A stretch of 64,000 nt of DNA from Planococcus citri (Eukaryota > Arthropoda > Insecta > Hemiptera > Pseudococcidae), in contig NC_088678.1 of assembly GCF_950023065.1 (NCBI RefSeq), positions 5,880,580 to 5,944,579 of the forward strand. The letters run 5' to 3'. The position numbers and the translations under genes are program-made. The notes beneath the pieces were generated by a model. It ran no database searches, was not told the DNA's origin, and was given only the letters and a program-made list of their open reading frames with translations. Shown piece after piece: positions 13,401-22,899 of the stretch. Positions within the stretch are counted from its first letter, which is position 1, and every line of letters begins with the position of its first letter.

Positions 13401-15352
13401 GCGTTGCACGAGTTCTAGTACCGCCTGAAAAGAGAAAGAAAACTGATGAGAAGTCGATCGATATGGTTTTACTCGGTTTTACAGAGACAGGTTATGTATT
13501 GTACGATGTTTTACGAAATAAATTTACGAATTCGAGTTGCGTAGAAGTAGACGAAACGCGTAAGATACACGATGTTATTAACGATCATTTGTTAAAAACA
13601 TCGGTATCAGTGAGTGTAAGCGATGTGAATATCGTACCTACGGTTACACCAGTAAGTAACGTTGATTCAGCTCCTGGTTGCTCCAATTGGATAAACCCAG
13701 ATGAGCTGACTGAAGCCGAACGTAGCGGTGATAATTTAGTAGATCGTAGTTTAATCGATACATCATCTTCGGATGAACGTAGCGACGATTTTGCTTGCTT
13801 TGCACTCGCTGGGGTCGATGACCTTACGTATGAAGAAGCGTTAAACGGTCCTGAGTCGAAATTTTGGCGTGTAGCGATAGATGAAGAGTTAAAGGCGATG
13901 GAGATCAAAGACGTTTGGTATTCAGCATCTGAAAAAAGCGTAAATAAAGAGAATTATTCGAAAGTAGATAGTAAGTGGGTTCTAAAGAAAAAAATCAACT
14001 CGAATGGTGGGGTGAAATTTAAGGCTAGATTGGTGTTGCGTGGTTTCAAAGACAACCATTTTTATGAGTTGGATGAAATATACGCTCCAACACCTAATCA
14101 ACCGATAATACGCTCGATGCTCAATCTAGCTATGGTCAACAAGTGGCAGTTGAGACAGCTAGATGTGAGTACTGCATTTCTCAATGGAGATATAAACCGA
14201 GGTATTATGTTCAACCCACCGAAAGGGACTAACGAAGAAAAAGGTGTCGTATATATTCTCAAACGTTCGTTATATGGGTTAAAAACGAGTCCCAAGTCGT
14301 GGAACGCAAAATTGAATGAGTATTTACTTTCGCTCGGTTTCGTAAGGAGCAAAGTTGATCCGTGTGTCTACTTCGATGCCGAAAATCCTCTACGTTGCGT
14401 GTTTGTCGTTTACGTAGACGATTTTCTAATTACAGGTTGCGATGATCGTCTAATTGAGTGGTTGGTCAAGCGATTGAATGAGCGTTTTGGAATCAGAGAC
14501 CTGGAACAATGCAAGAAGTTCATTGGAATGGAAATTAATCGTAGTAAAGAAAAGTTAGAAATACATCAAAATTCATATATCGAGCAGTTAGTTAATGATT
14601 ACGGTTTATCTAATTCGAATAGTATCTCAACTCCAATCGAACCGGGCTTGAAGATTACCAATCTCAAGCTCGATAAAAGTTATGAAACCAAAGTGCGTGG
14701 TCTCTTAGGAAGTTTAAGTTACATAGCAAGGGGAACACGTCCCGATATCGCTTTTGCTGTAAACTTTCTAAGCAGATACCAGCACTTGGCAAACAAGGAG
14801 CTATTCGAATATAGTAAGCGTATTCTCAGGTATTTACGTAGTACGTTGAACGTGAAACTTACCTACGTAATACCTGAAGTCGTTGATAAATACTCTGTTA
14901 GAGTATACGTAGATTCGGACTTCGCTGGTGATTGTTTAGACAGAAAATCAACGTCTGGAATTTTTGTATTGCACTATGGCAACGTAATTGACTGGGTAGT
15001 CAAGAAACAAAATTGTGTAAGTCTTTCGTCGTGTGAAGCTGAATACGTTGCGTTAAGTACGTCTGGAAAGGAAGTCTTGGCTTGGCGAAATCTGTTTGTC
15101 GAATTAGAAGTTCGTATTGACACCGTACCGGTGTATTGCGATTCTAATGCAGCGATTGCCGTTGCGAATACGGTCGAATCGAAACGTACCAGACATATAG
15201 ATGTCTGTTATCATCATATACGCGATTTAGTCACAAAACAGATCATTTACTTGCAAAAGATATCTTCGGCGGATCAACTTGCCGATATTTTAACCAAAGC
15301 CACAACACGTACCGTTTTCGATAGACTCTGTGAGTCATTGTTTAATGCTTAA
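10454..15352 (+). CDS. Copia Gag-Pol polyprotein, intact
   Basis: 1,632 residues in one frame, with the enzymes for element packaging, integration and reverse transcription. Order: a low-complexity acidic Ser/Pro N-terminus; a Gag domain from about residue 150 (GTGFVSWKRKIKV); two CCHC zinc knuckles at 392 (CYKCHKRGH) and 424 (CYRCNLTGH); aspartic protease at 567 (VDSGATSHF); integrase zinc region at 760 (HRRLAH, later CQICCKAK); integrase catalytic D818, D880, E916, with the D,D(35)E spacing; reverse transcriptase with QLDVSTAFLNG (D1237) and YVDDFLI (D1322, D1323); RNase H with YVDSDFAGD (D1487) and a C-terminal LADILTKA. The start is the first ATG after a 132-nt leader. The single frame is typical of copia. 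No broken catalytic residue was seen. Confidence 0.96.
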   Translation: MSTVLSYLRSGKSVNVDDDDSSVDKRKSSAEFRGFSEKEKPEQSIPKSKGKSKVTLQHVSESSGDSEAGPSSAGFGDSTSDDPTILVDPVPPSSNPSSGPPPPPPPGPSDDESEGSESSDDESDDVAVESDSSSSSGSMFGAGDNRAMESMVFRGTGFVSWKRKIKVILAAKGLQTAILEVNTLSPRKKAKALEILIRHVAENVFRLVKETEDPYVFWTELNSLYQAENQAAIIDCRTRISKIVIDMYKGPKEFLEAFYTLVNDMESLDVKLTPSEIYTYLINALGNSPKYESVRMTARGLVHVTAGDPNPKLISSLLLSLEDASKNSSTSKSSTSTGSAMAASDQSGNKNNRNHNRNKSCNRSSNSSGNSSNGNGDRSSNNGFVQAKDRTCYKCHKRGHMAKSCRSAGGNYRNDTNPRGSIVCYRCNLTGHIGRNCPQNSDSSCNNGGNGSSSGTSGTSGPSGSSGSSGPRPSIALGLFQSTSGKKENFSLDEGRSRNIVDEFVKNSVGRSSFGDSVAISNFGNSRNVNIGSNYFLGDSTALNLGEENSYVETNDDDGVDFITFVVDSGATSHFLKHRGVLHDERKINESLQSAHCEVSLIKEGVGRLRVLADDGNVYWLNEVYYVPSLSFSLLSVSKIVANGYRFFFDEDPRLVDPAGNLVSKLVLNDNGLYTIQFLINIPPILYSCSNYSSALITNDNSDSTNVGNTSTTIGNDSGVVVSNVSSVGIGNTSTCSDSDVNLKNKKKVNRLKGEGDIWHRRLAHTSKMVLDKIPELRGCDCPPFNQCQICCKAKQKKHTYDSSRYRYPNPLDLVHIDVMGPITEGLEGERYLIGFVDDCTRWGVTFGMRSKAEVGTYLKKFVNISETLWSTKVKRIRCDNASEFIGGTFKEFVDEKGISMQNSEPYEKQHNGTVERFFRTIQEKMRALLYEGGLTNKFWLYAAYTANYVYNRLPHSALNDLSPYELWNRRKPDLSRVRLFGSVARVLVPPEKRKKTDEKSIDMVLLGFTETGYVLYDVLRNKFTNSSCVEVDETRKIHDVINDHLLKTSVSVSVSDVNIVPTVTPVSNVDSAPGCSNWINPDELTEAERSGDNLVDRSLIDTSSSDERSDDFACFALAGVDDLTYEEALNGPESKFWRVAIDEELKAMEIKDVWYSASEKSVNKENYSKVDSKWVLKKKINSNGGVKFKARLVLRGFKDNHFYELDEIYAPTPNQPIIRSMLNLAMVNKWQLRQLDVSTAFLNGDINRGIMFNPPKGTNEEKGVVYILKRSLYGLKTSPKSWNAKLNEYLLSLGFVRSKVDPCVYFDAENPLRCVFVVYVDDFLITGCDDRLIEWLVKRLNERFGIRDLEQCKKFIGMEINRSKEKLEIHQNSYIEQLVNDYGLSNSNSISTPIEPGLKITNLKLDKSYETKVRGLLGSLSYIARGTRPDIAFAVNFLSRYQHLANKELFEYSKRILRYLRSTLNVKLTYVIPEVVDKYSVRVYVDSDFAGDCLDRKSTSGIFVLHYGNVIDWVVKKQNCVSLSSCEAEYVALSTSGKEVLAWRNLFVELEVRIDTVPVYCDSNAAIAVANTVESKRTRHIDVCYHHIRDLVTKQIIYLQKISSADQLADILTKATTRTVFDRLCESLFNA

Positions 15353-15522
15353 ATTAAGTTTTCGAGTTGTTTTTTATGTAATTTAAGTATAATTTAACTG
15401 AAATTTTGCTGTAAAAATATTTTGTTTCAAAGTGTTTACTAACACTGGTATTGATAAGAAGCAACAAGTTTTACGTTTATTTAAGTGGTACGCGTGTTAG
15501 GGAAAATATTTTTATGGTGGGG

Positions 15523-15944
15523 TGTTGGCAAAATTGGAATCGTAACCGTAACGAACTATGTTCGGTAACTTTTAAGTTTTTATTTTTAATAAAAAATAAA
15601 TTTCGGTTTCGCGATATATATATTATTGGTTACGTATTAAATGGATTTTTGTTCTTTTCGTAAAATCGCGTAAACTGTTGGCTGTTAAATTATCGTTGTT
15701 TTTTCGTTGTTTTCGTTAGTTAATAAGTTCGTTCGCGTTAATATTATTCTTGTCGTCGTAAAGTAAAGTCATCGAGCTTTTTGCTCAGTCTTATTTGTCT
15801 GGTTTATTGATCGTTAAGGTCAATGACCGTTAACAATAAATATTTATTTATTTTTGTTGAAGTTTGTTTTCGTTTTGTCGAATGTTAGGCAAGTTTAATA
15901 TTGTTGTGAGTCAGATTTATCGATTTTGATCGATTTATCGTTCA
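15523..15944 (+). repeat. 3' LTR of the copia element
   Basis: 422 bp, collinear with the 5' LTR. A purine-rich stretch ending in GGTGGGG just before it is the likely polypurine tract. GAATG follows at 15945-15949. Confidence 0.95.
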
Positions 15945-15949
15945 GAATG

Positions 15950-16482
15950 TTGTAATTTTCATTATATGTACAAGTCAATCACGATGGGGAAGGGGAACGT
16001 TGGGAAATAATATTGCCCTTAAGGAGAGGTGGACTCAGAAAAGGGCCAGTGGCTTGACAAACGGTCGGAATTTTGATTATTTTACCTACTCATGTTTAAC
16101 AAAATGAAAACGATTTTGAGGTAAACTGAATCTGAATTAGTGACTATTCGTTTACAATTGATCGAAAAAAATGTTTCATAGCACCAGTATAGTGTCCTTT
16201 TGGATTTAAGGTAATCAATGTGTAAGAAATAATTGGTTTTTAAAAACATTTAAAATTGAGAAACTGGTTTTAACAGAAATAAACCAGAGAAATTGGTGAA
16301 AAATTAATTGAAAATTTCAAAAATAAAATTAGAAATAAACGGTCCTAAAATTTATTGAATGTTGAAAAATTGCTCAAATCGCTTATTGGTTTTCTCAAAA
16401 TTGCTGAGAAAATCGTTAAAATGACAGAATTTATTGCAAATTGAAGCTAATTTGAAAAAAATATTAAAATAGTGTAAAATAA
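15950..16482. other. AT-rich spacer, no gene seen
   Basis: Runs of AAATTGA and TTGAAAATT type sequence between the copia element and the CACTA-ended foldback. No open frame, RNA gene or repeat boundary was recognised. Confidence 0.5.
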
Positions 16483-17199
16483 CACTAGGCAACAATTTTT
16501 GACTTTTTTCGTGTGTTCGGGTTGAAAATGGGCTTAATCGATAGTTTAGACCCTAAAACAAAAAACAGAGTGGGATTTTTCAATTTGAATTGTTTTTGTG
16601 GTCAGGAGAGATGATCAAAGTTTCAAAAATGGCCGTTTTTGCCCTATTTCACGAGTTTCTGGCGACACCAGTATTGTTTTTCGAAAAAAACCAAGGTCAT
16701 ATTCGGATTCTACGCACTTTTTTAAGTAAACATCTTTCCCGGATTTTCGATTTTCGAAGTTTCAAGCGCATACGGAAGATTTTCGTTTGTAACACGAAAT
16801 TTTTACTGCACGAGAACCTCGCCCGCGCGAACACGGTTCCGCGCCACGATTACATCGTGGAGTAACGCTAGCGTCGCGCGCTCCGAGTTTTAAAATATGT
16901 TACAAACAAAAATCTTCCGTATGCGCTTGAATGTTCGAAAATTAAAAATCCGGGAAAGATGTTTACTTAAAAAAGTGCGTAGAATCCGAATATGACCTTG
17001 GTTTTTTTCGAAAAACAATACTGGTGTCGCCAGAAACTCATGAAATAGGGCAAGAACGGCCATTTTTGAAACTTTGATCATCTCTCCTGACCACAAAAAC
17101 AATTCAAATTGAAAAATCCCACTCTGTTTTTTGTTTTAGGGTCTAAACTATCGATTAAGCCCATTTTCAACCCGAACACAAGCATGCCGTTGCCTAGTG
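16483..17199. mobile_element. Foldback element with CACTA...TAGTG ends and TAA target duplication
   Basis: 717 bp. The two halves are inverted copies of about 300 bp, so the same open frame appears at 16590 (+) and 17102 (-). The ends read CACTAGGCAAC and GTTGCCTAGTG. TAA flanks both sides (16480-16482 and 17200-17202). CACTA/TAGTG ends with a 3-bp duplication are the signature of the CACTA (EnSpm) superfamily. The centre (16800-16890) is CpG-rich and includes a short CACGAT/ATCGTG hairpin. There is no transposase, so it is non-autonomous. Confidence 0.82.
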
Positions 17200-17334
17200 T
17201 AATATAAAATTGAAAATTTTCTAAAATTTAACAGAAAAACAGCCAAACTAGAGAAGAATTTATTGAAAATATTGAAAAATCAAAATATCCTTGAAATTAA
17301 ATGAAATCATTGGGAGAATGGTTAAACTATCAAT

Positions 17335-18140
17335 TACAATGTACTCTCAGTCTTCTTTGATCTTGAAAAAGCTTTTGACAAAGCATGGAGATACAAAATA
17401 GTGAAATACTTCAAAAAATACATTCTATAGGAATTTGAGGGCATTTAGCATTACTTTATTCAAAACTTTTTATCTAATCATACCATTAGAGTCAGAATTG
17501 AAAATACATACTCTGAATTTTTTGATATTGAAAATGTAGTCCCTCAAGGCTCTGTGCTTAGCACCATCCTATTTATACTCCTAATTGATTATTCCCCAAC
17601 CTCTTTCCTTAAGAATTTTTGCAGATGATATAAACATTTCAATACGCTCAAATAACATCAAACATAGTCTCAGAAACGATCCAAAAAACTCTCAATTGTA
17701 TCGAAAAATGAGCTGATTCAAATGGACTAACATTTTCTAAATCTAAAACTCACTGTATACTTTTTACTAAAAGAAATAAAACTTACCCAGAACCTATCCT
17801 TGAATTCAAAGGACATCCTTTAGTTTTTAAACCAACTACCAAATTCCATCGGACTTACTTTTGATAAAAAACTTACTTGGATGCCTCAGTTTCTCAACAT
17901 AAAAGCTCAACTTACCAAACGTCTAAATACTAAAAATTGTTAAAAATCCAAAGTATAATCCATCATGCCAACTATTACTCCACTTGTATAAAGCTCTGAT
18001 ACGTAGTAAGATTGAATATGGAAGTCCATGCTTTACAAACCTCTCAAATAAAACTACTAACATTCTCAAAACTGTTCAAAATTCCTCCTATTCTTCCTTA
18101 ACCCATAGAAAAATGAATACATATTATTTGTAAATCAAGT
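17335..18140 (+). pseudogene. Dead fragment of a non-LTR reverse transcriptase
   Basis: Reading across stops and frame changes, three conserved reverse-transcriptase blocks appear in the right order: FFDLEKAFDKAW near 17350, VPQGSVLSTILFILLID near 17540, and FADDINISI near 17620. This matches Jockey/CR1-type LINEs. Many stops and frameshifts show it is long dead. It is not closely similar to the LINE at 46-48.6 kb. Confidence 0.8.
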
Positions 18141-18290
18141 CAGAAATAGGTGTTCCAAAAATATTATGTTTTAATAATAAATAAACGAATAAAAACAAAA
18201 CTAATACATCTCTAGGATTTTAAAAAATTGAAAATTCAAGATTCAGATTAAAATAAAACTAAACTTGATATTTTGTGGCATAACCATTTG

Positions 18291-19685
18291 AAGGGTGGTT
18301 TTCCAAAACGCATTAAGTCCCAAAAGTAAGTTCCGAGAAAAAGCATAAAACATACTCCCATTTCATTAGAGGGCTTATTTTGAGTATGCAACCAACCTAA
18401 CATTGAAGTTTAGGTATAGCTTGATATGATCCAACACGCGGTGTTGAGTTGAATGTTGCACAAGAGATTCAACAAGTGTTGAAAAACATGGACTTAATGC
18501 GTTTTGGAAAACCACTAGACGTTTTATGTTGAAAATTAGCATTCATTCAGGAAAATTATGAGGTAACTATAAGATAATTATAAAATGAAAGTACCATCTT
18601 GTAGGAAAATCAATTTCCAACAAAATGGTTCCTACTACTTACTGTTTATTTTCAATCGCGAGTGCACAAATTGAAGAATTAAAAAAAAACACCACGCGAA
18701 AAGTACATTTTTCTGCCTTTTCTCCTTTCCAGCTTGCATATTACCATTCAATTCAAAACCTCTTATCAAAAATTATGTTTGTATTTCACTTCTGAGGAAT
18801 TGTGATTTTTTGAAAGTTTTTGCCTTATATTTTCGAATTACGTTGATATTGATGTCGTTTTCTTGTGATTCGATACTGCTGAGCGCGAAATTCGTATGAA
18901 AAAGATTCCATGTTGTAAAAGCAGCTTAATTTTGAAAATGGTGGAAATTTAGGAGAGGGCTAAGTGAGTATCGAATCATAAGAAAACAACGAAAATGACA
19001 CCACAATTCATCAAAGTACATAACTTTATTTCAAAAATGAATAGAAATTCAGGAGGGGGCTGAGGGCTCCGGAGGGGCTGTGGGGGTGTAAAACAAAATC
19101 TAACGTCATATTCGTGCTCAGCGATATCGAATCATAAGAAAACGACACCCTACTCGTTGATAGTCATTTTCCCCAAAATTCCCATTTCACCCCCCCACTC
19201 ACACATTTCCCAATTTTCTAACATGGCGCACCACCGCAAAAATTTCGAAAAAGGTATTGGGTCAAAAATACGTCCAAAAAAGGTGTTTCTAAAATGTACC
19301 TCGCAATCGTCATTGTTAAATACCATAAAATAAGTTAAAAAACTGAAAACGTCATTTTTGAGGGGTAAATATGGGGGGAGGGGGTTGAAAATTTCTGTGG
19401 CGATACTTCCTAAGGATGCACATATACAACATACTATAAAATTTTAAAAATCAGTTCGTATGGGAACAAGCGATTCTACAAGTGTTAAAAAACATGGACT
19501 TAATGCGTTTTGGAAAATCAAGCACATTTCAACAATTTCACAAAAAGCTGGAAAGAACATGGATAAAATAGGTATTTTAGGTAGGTATGCGTCTCAGATG
19601 ATGTGTCCTGACGTCACTAACCAAATGGCGCGAAAAAATCAATTTCGAAAAAAATGGACTTAATGCGTTTTGGAAAACCACCCTT
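18291..19685. mobile_element. DNA transposon-like element, perfect 30-bp terminal inverted repeats
   Basis: 18291-18320 and 19656-19685 are exact inverted copies; the outer bases are AAGGGTGGTTTTCC. CATTTG flanks both ends (18285-18290 and 19686-19691), a 6-bp target duplication. Two further copies of the right-end sequence lie inside, at 18490-18515 and near 19496-19520, each preceded by a related CAAGNGATTC...AAGTGTT...AAAAACAT stretch, so the element is composite or was internally duplicated. No transposase frame was found. The superfamily is unknown to me. Confidence 0.75.
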
Positions 19686-19846
19686 CATTTGATTTAATTA
19701 CCATATTCACCCTTTTTGACATTTTTGAGACAACTTTCTTCAAATATTGGGGAAACAAAGTGTCTATGACTCTTCTTTTAATCGTTTTTTAAATTCAGAA
19801 ACTGAGGAAATCAGTGATGAATGTATTTTTTGGTCTTAATCGTCCC

Positions 19847-20088
19847 AAATACTATCAACTGACAATACTGGCAACTACATCAAAAAATTGTGTTTTGTCC
19901 TCTTAGTAGCCTGGAGTGAAACTAAATTTTACTACAAGCATCTGAAACCAGTTATAAACCAACCAATCAGAGCATTTTTGATAAGAGTTGATTTCAAACC
20001 AGGTCGTTCAGATTGCGCTATTATTGCGACAAAAACGCTCAATGTATTTTAAATGGAGTTGCCAGTATTGTTAGTTGATAGTATTTGT
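19847..20088. mobile_element. Small MITE with about 32-bp inverted ends
   Basis: AATACTATCAACTGACAATA at the left is matched in inverse by the sequence ending GTTAGTTGATAGTATT at the right, and ACTGGCAACT/AGTTGCCAGT continues the pairing. The interior also has weaker self-complementarity (ATCTGAAACC versus GTTCAGAT). It abuts the decayed Tc1 transposase. It has no coding capacity. Confidence 0.65.
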
Positions 20089-20250
20089 TCATCCCAAACA
20101 TTCTTGATCAGGTTCAAATCTGGAGATTGGGCAGGAGGATTGAGAATTTTAGGAACTTTGTAGAGTATTTGTTCATCCCAAACATTCTTGATCAGGTTAA
20201 AATCTGGAGGTTGGGCAGGAAGTTTGAGAATTTTAGGAACTTTGTAGAGT
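20080..20250 (-). repeat. 84-bp direct repeat inside the Tc1 relic, two copies
   Basis: 20080-20163 and 20164-20247 are near-identical tandem copies. Each encodes the transposase C-terminal block around PAQSPDLNLIKNVWDE on the minus strand. The 84-bp length keeps the frame, so the block is doubled in the predicted protein. Confidence 0.85.
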
Positions 20251-20995
20251 AGCACTTCTTGATCTTGAACTATGTTGTGATCTATGCTTCGGATCATTAT
20301 CTTGATAGAATCTAAACGTTTGTTTGATTACATATTTTTGTGTGGTGGAGAGGAGATGACCTTTAGATATTGCTGGCTGTTCATATTACTTTCAATGAGC
20401 ACTAATTCCACCACTCCAGGTGTTGTAATACCTATAACCTCATTCCATGACACAAGCACTATGCTTTACTGTCAGTTGTATGTTCATCAGTTTTGGTGCT
20501 TCATTTGGTTTTCTCCATATGATTTGTGGACCATCTGATCCAAATACTTTGTATTTAGTTTCATCGCAAAATATAAGGTCATTCCAGAGATGCTCAGGTT
20601 GGTTAATATACTCCCTCACAAAATTTACTTGTTTTTGTTTGATTCTTATCATATTTTATATAAGGTTTTCTTCATGCTATTTTACCATTGTATCCGTAAT
20701 TATGTAAGGTTCTTCAAACAGTTGTTGGCAAAATTTGTTTTGAAATCATGTGATTGGCTTCAATTGTCACTTTGGAGCACTTAATTTTGGATTTTGTTTG
20801 GTTTTTTATATGATTACTCGCTTGTCGCATGCACTTGGAACTTTTGGTCTGCTTGTTTGTGGGGTAGAAGCTGCCCTGTTTTTGTATCTTTTAACGATAT
20901 CACTAACTGTACTCTTGGGTACTTCCAAGTTATTTGCTATTTCTTTGTTTAGTTCTTTTTGAAACCAAGAATTTATGGGTTTTTGGCCCATTGGC
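20089..20995 (-). pseudogene. Tc1/mariner transposase relic
   Basis: Pieces of a Tc1-type transposase in order on the minus strand: an N-terminal helix-turn-helix (20991-20806: EIANNLEVPKSTVSDIVKRY, then RPK), the first catalytic Asp block (20652-20440: IFCDET then FGSDGPQIIWRK and TVKH), and the C-terminal block (doubled, 20250-20089). Stops and at least one frame change separate the pieces, and the QQDNAPxH region is degraded. The middle and N-terminal parts are duplicated at 21659-22182. Confidence 0.85.
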
Positions 20996-22849
20996 CATTT
21001 TGATTTAAAATGAGTAAAACTTGCTTAAAACAACTTTAAATTTAACACATTGTAATACATGAGAAAAATAATAAGCTTACTTACATCCAAATGGAACAGG
21101 TACATATAAGAGCTTCATCTAGATCCCCTCTCTACAACTTGCATTTTCTATTTCTTTCCATATTTCTTATCTTAGGACAGGAATTTAACAGGTACATAAA
21201 ATAGCATAAACTCTAGATTGGGCTATTAACATCCGTCGCAGAGAGGGGTTCTTTGACTACATCATTCCCTTCTCCCATTGTGATAATGAGAAAATCTGAT
21301 ACAATATCTATCTGGAGCTCTTTCCTGTACTTATCTGTTAATTACAATCTATGTAGTTTTCAATATAAATAACTAATTTGTACCATTTTTTGTAAAATTG
21401 TTTCAGGTGTCACTGCTGCCAGTGTAAATATTGTTTTACAACCTTGGAAATGGTGGCATATGTGCATTAACATTTGTTGTTGGAGTTCCTGCAACTTGGC
21501 CATGATCACCAGACAACCTCTCCAAAGGTTATTACCAAGTTCATGAAGAGAATACCAACTGCAGTCATTTTCTTACAAGCCGATATCCTATGGACATTGA
21601 TGCCATCTCCAGTAGTTCAATCATCGCCAGGATGCTTGCAGCTCGTGCACTTGTTCAAACTGTCAGTTGTATGTTCATCAGTTTTGGTGCTTCATTTGGT
21701 TTTCTCCATATGATTTGTGGACCATCTGATCCAAATACTTTGTATTTAGTTTCATCGCAAAATATAAGGTCATTCCAGAGATGCTCAGGTTGGTTAATAT
21801 ACTCCCTCACAAAATTTACTTGTTTTTGTTTGATTCTTATCATATTTTATATAAGGTTTTCTTCATGCTATTTTACCATTGTATCCGTAATTATGTAAGG
21901 TTCTTCAAACAGTTGTTGGCAAAATTTGTTTTGAAATCATGTGATTGGCTTCAATTGTCACTTTGGAGCACTTAATTTTGGATTTTGTTTGGTTTTTTAT
22001 ATGATTACTCGCTTGTCGCATGCACTTGGAACTTTTGGTCTGCTTGTTTGTGGGGTAGAAGCTGCCCTGTTTTTGTATCTTTTAACGATATCACTAACTG
22101 TACTCTTGGGTACTTCCAAGTTATTTGCTATTTCTTTGTTTAGTTCTTTTTGAAACCAAGAATTTATGGGTTTTTGGCCCATTGGCCATTTTGATTTAAA
22201 ATGAGTAAAACTTGCTTAAAACAACTTTAAATTTAACACATTGTAATACATGAGAAAAATAATAAGCTTACTTACATCCAAATGGAACAGGTACATATAA
22301 GAGCTTCATCTAGATCCCCTCTCTACAACTTGCATTTTCTATTTCTTTCCATATTTCTTATCTTAGGACAGGAATTTAACAGGTACATAAAATAGCATAA
22401 ACTCTAGATTGGGCTATTAACATCCGTCGCAGAGAGGGGTTCTTTGACTACATCATTCCCTTCTCCCATTGTGATAATGAGAAAATCTGATACAATATCT
22501 ATCTGGAGCTCTTTCCTGTACTTATCTGTTAATTACAATCTATGTAGTTTTCAATATAAATAACTAATTTGTACCATTTTTTGTAAAATTGTTTCAGGTG
22601 TCACTGCTGCCAGTGTAAATATTGTTTTACAACCTTGGAAATGGTGGCATATGTGCATTAACATTTGTTGTTGGAGTTCCTGCAACTTGGCCATGATCAC
22701 CAGACAACCTCTCCAAAGGTTATTACCAAGTTCATGAAGAGAATACCAACTGCAGTCATTTTCTTACAAGCCGATATCCTATGGACATTGATGCCATCTC
22801 CAGTAGTTCAATCATCGCCAGGATGCTTGCAGCTCGTGCACTTGTTCAA
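20468..22849. repeat. 1,191-bp head-to-tail duplication
   Basis: 20468-21658 and 21659-22849 read the same in every part I compared. The unit begins ACTGTCAGTTGTATG inside the Tc1 relic and ends CTTGTTCAA. It carries the N-terminal two thirds of the transposase relic plus about 660 bp of unrelated DNA with a splice-acceptor-like site (TTGTTTCAGGTG). The lack of differences means the duplication is very recent, or the assembly has collapsed or expanded here. Confidence 0.93.
21659..22182 (-). pseudogene. Second copy of the Tc1 transposase relic, partial
   Basis: A duplicate of 20468-20991 created by the 1,191-bp tandem duplication. It holds the helix-turn-helix piece and the IFCDET piece, and lacks the C-terminal block because the duplication breakpoint cuts the gene. 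Confidence 0.88.
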
Positions 22850-22899
22850 GATAGTCTTACTCGCCATCATCCAGCGCAGTGTATGAATTCTCTTGTTGG

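Larger units (their letters stand above)
9900..15944 (+). mobile_element. Complete Ty1/copia LTR retrotransposon
   Basis: 6,045 bp from TGTTGGC to GTTCA. It has two 422-bp LTRs, a primer-binding site next to the 5' LTR, a single uninterrupted Gag-Pol frame (10454-15352) and 5-bp target duplications. The LTRs differ at one position that I found (T9981 versus C15604), and the frame is intact, so the insertion is recent and the element may still be active. It lies 857 bp upstream of the ENT4-like start codon, in the opposite transcriptional orientation. Confidence 0.96.

Noticed and set aside
16590..17102. Two similar proteins of 91 and 70 residues on opposite strands
   Set aside because: They are the same sequence read in the two arms of the CACTA-ended foldback, not genes.
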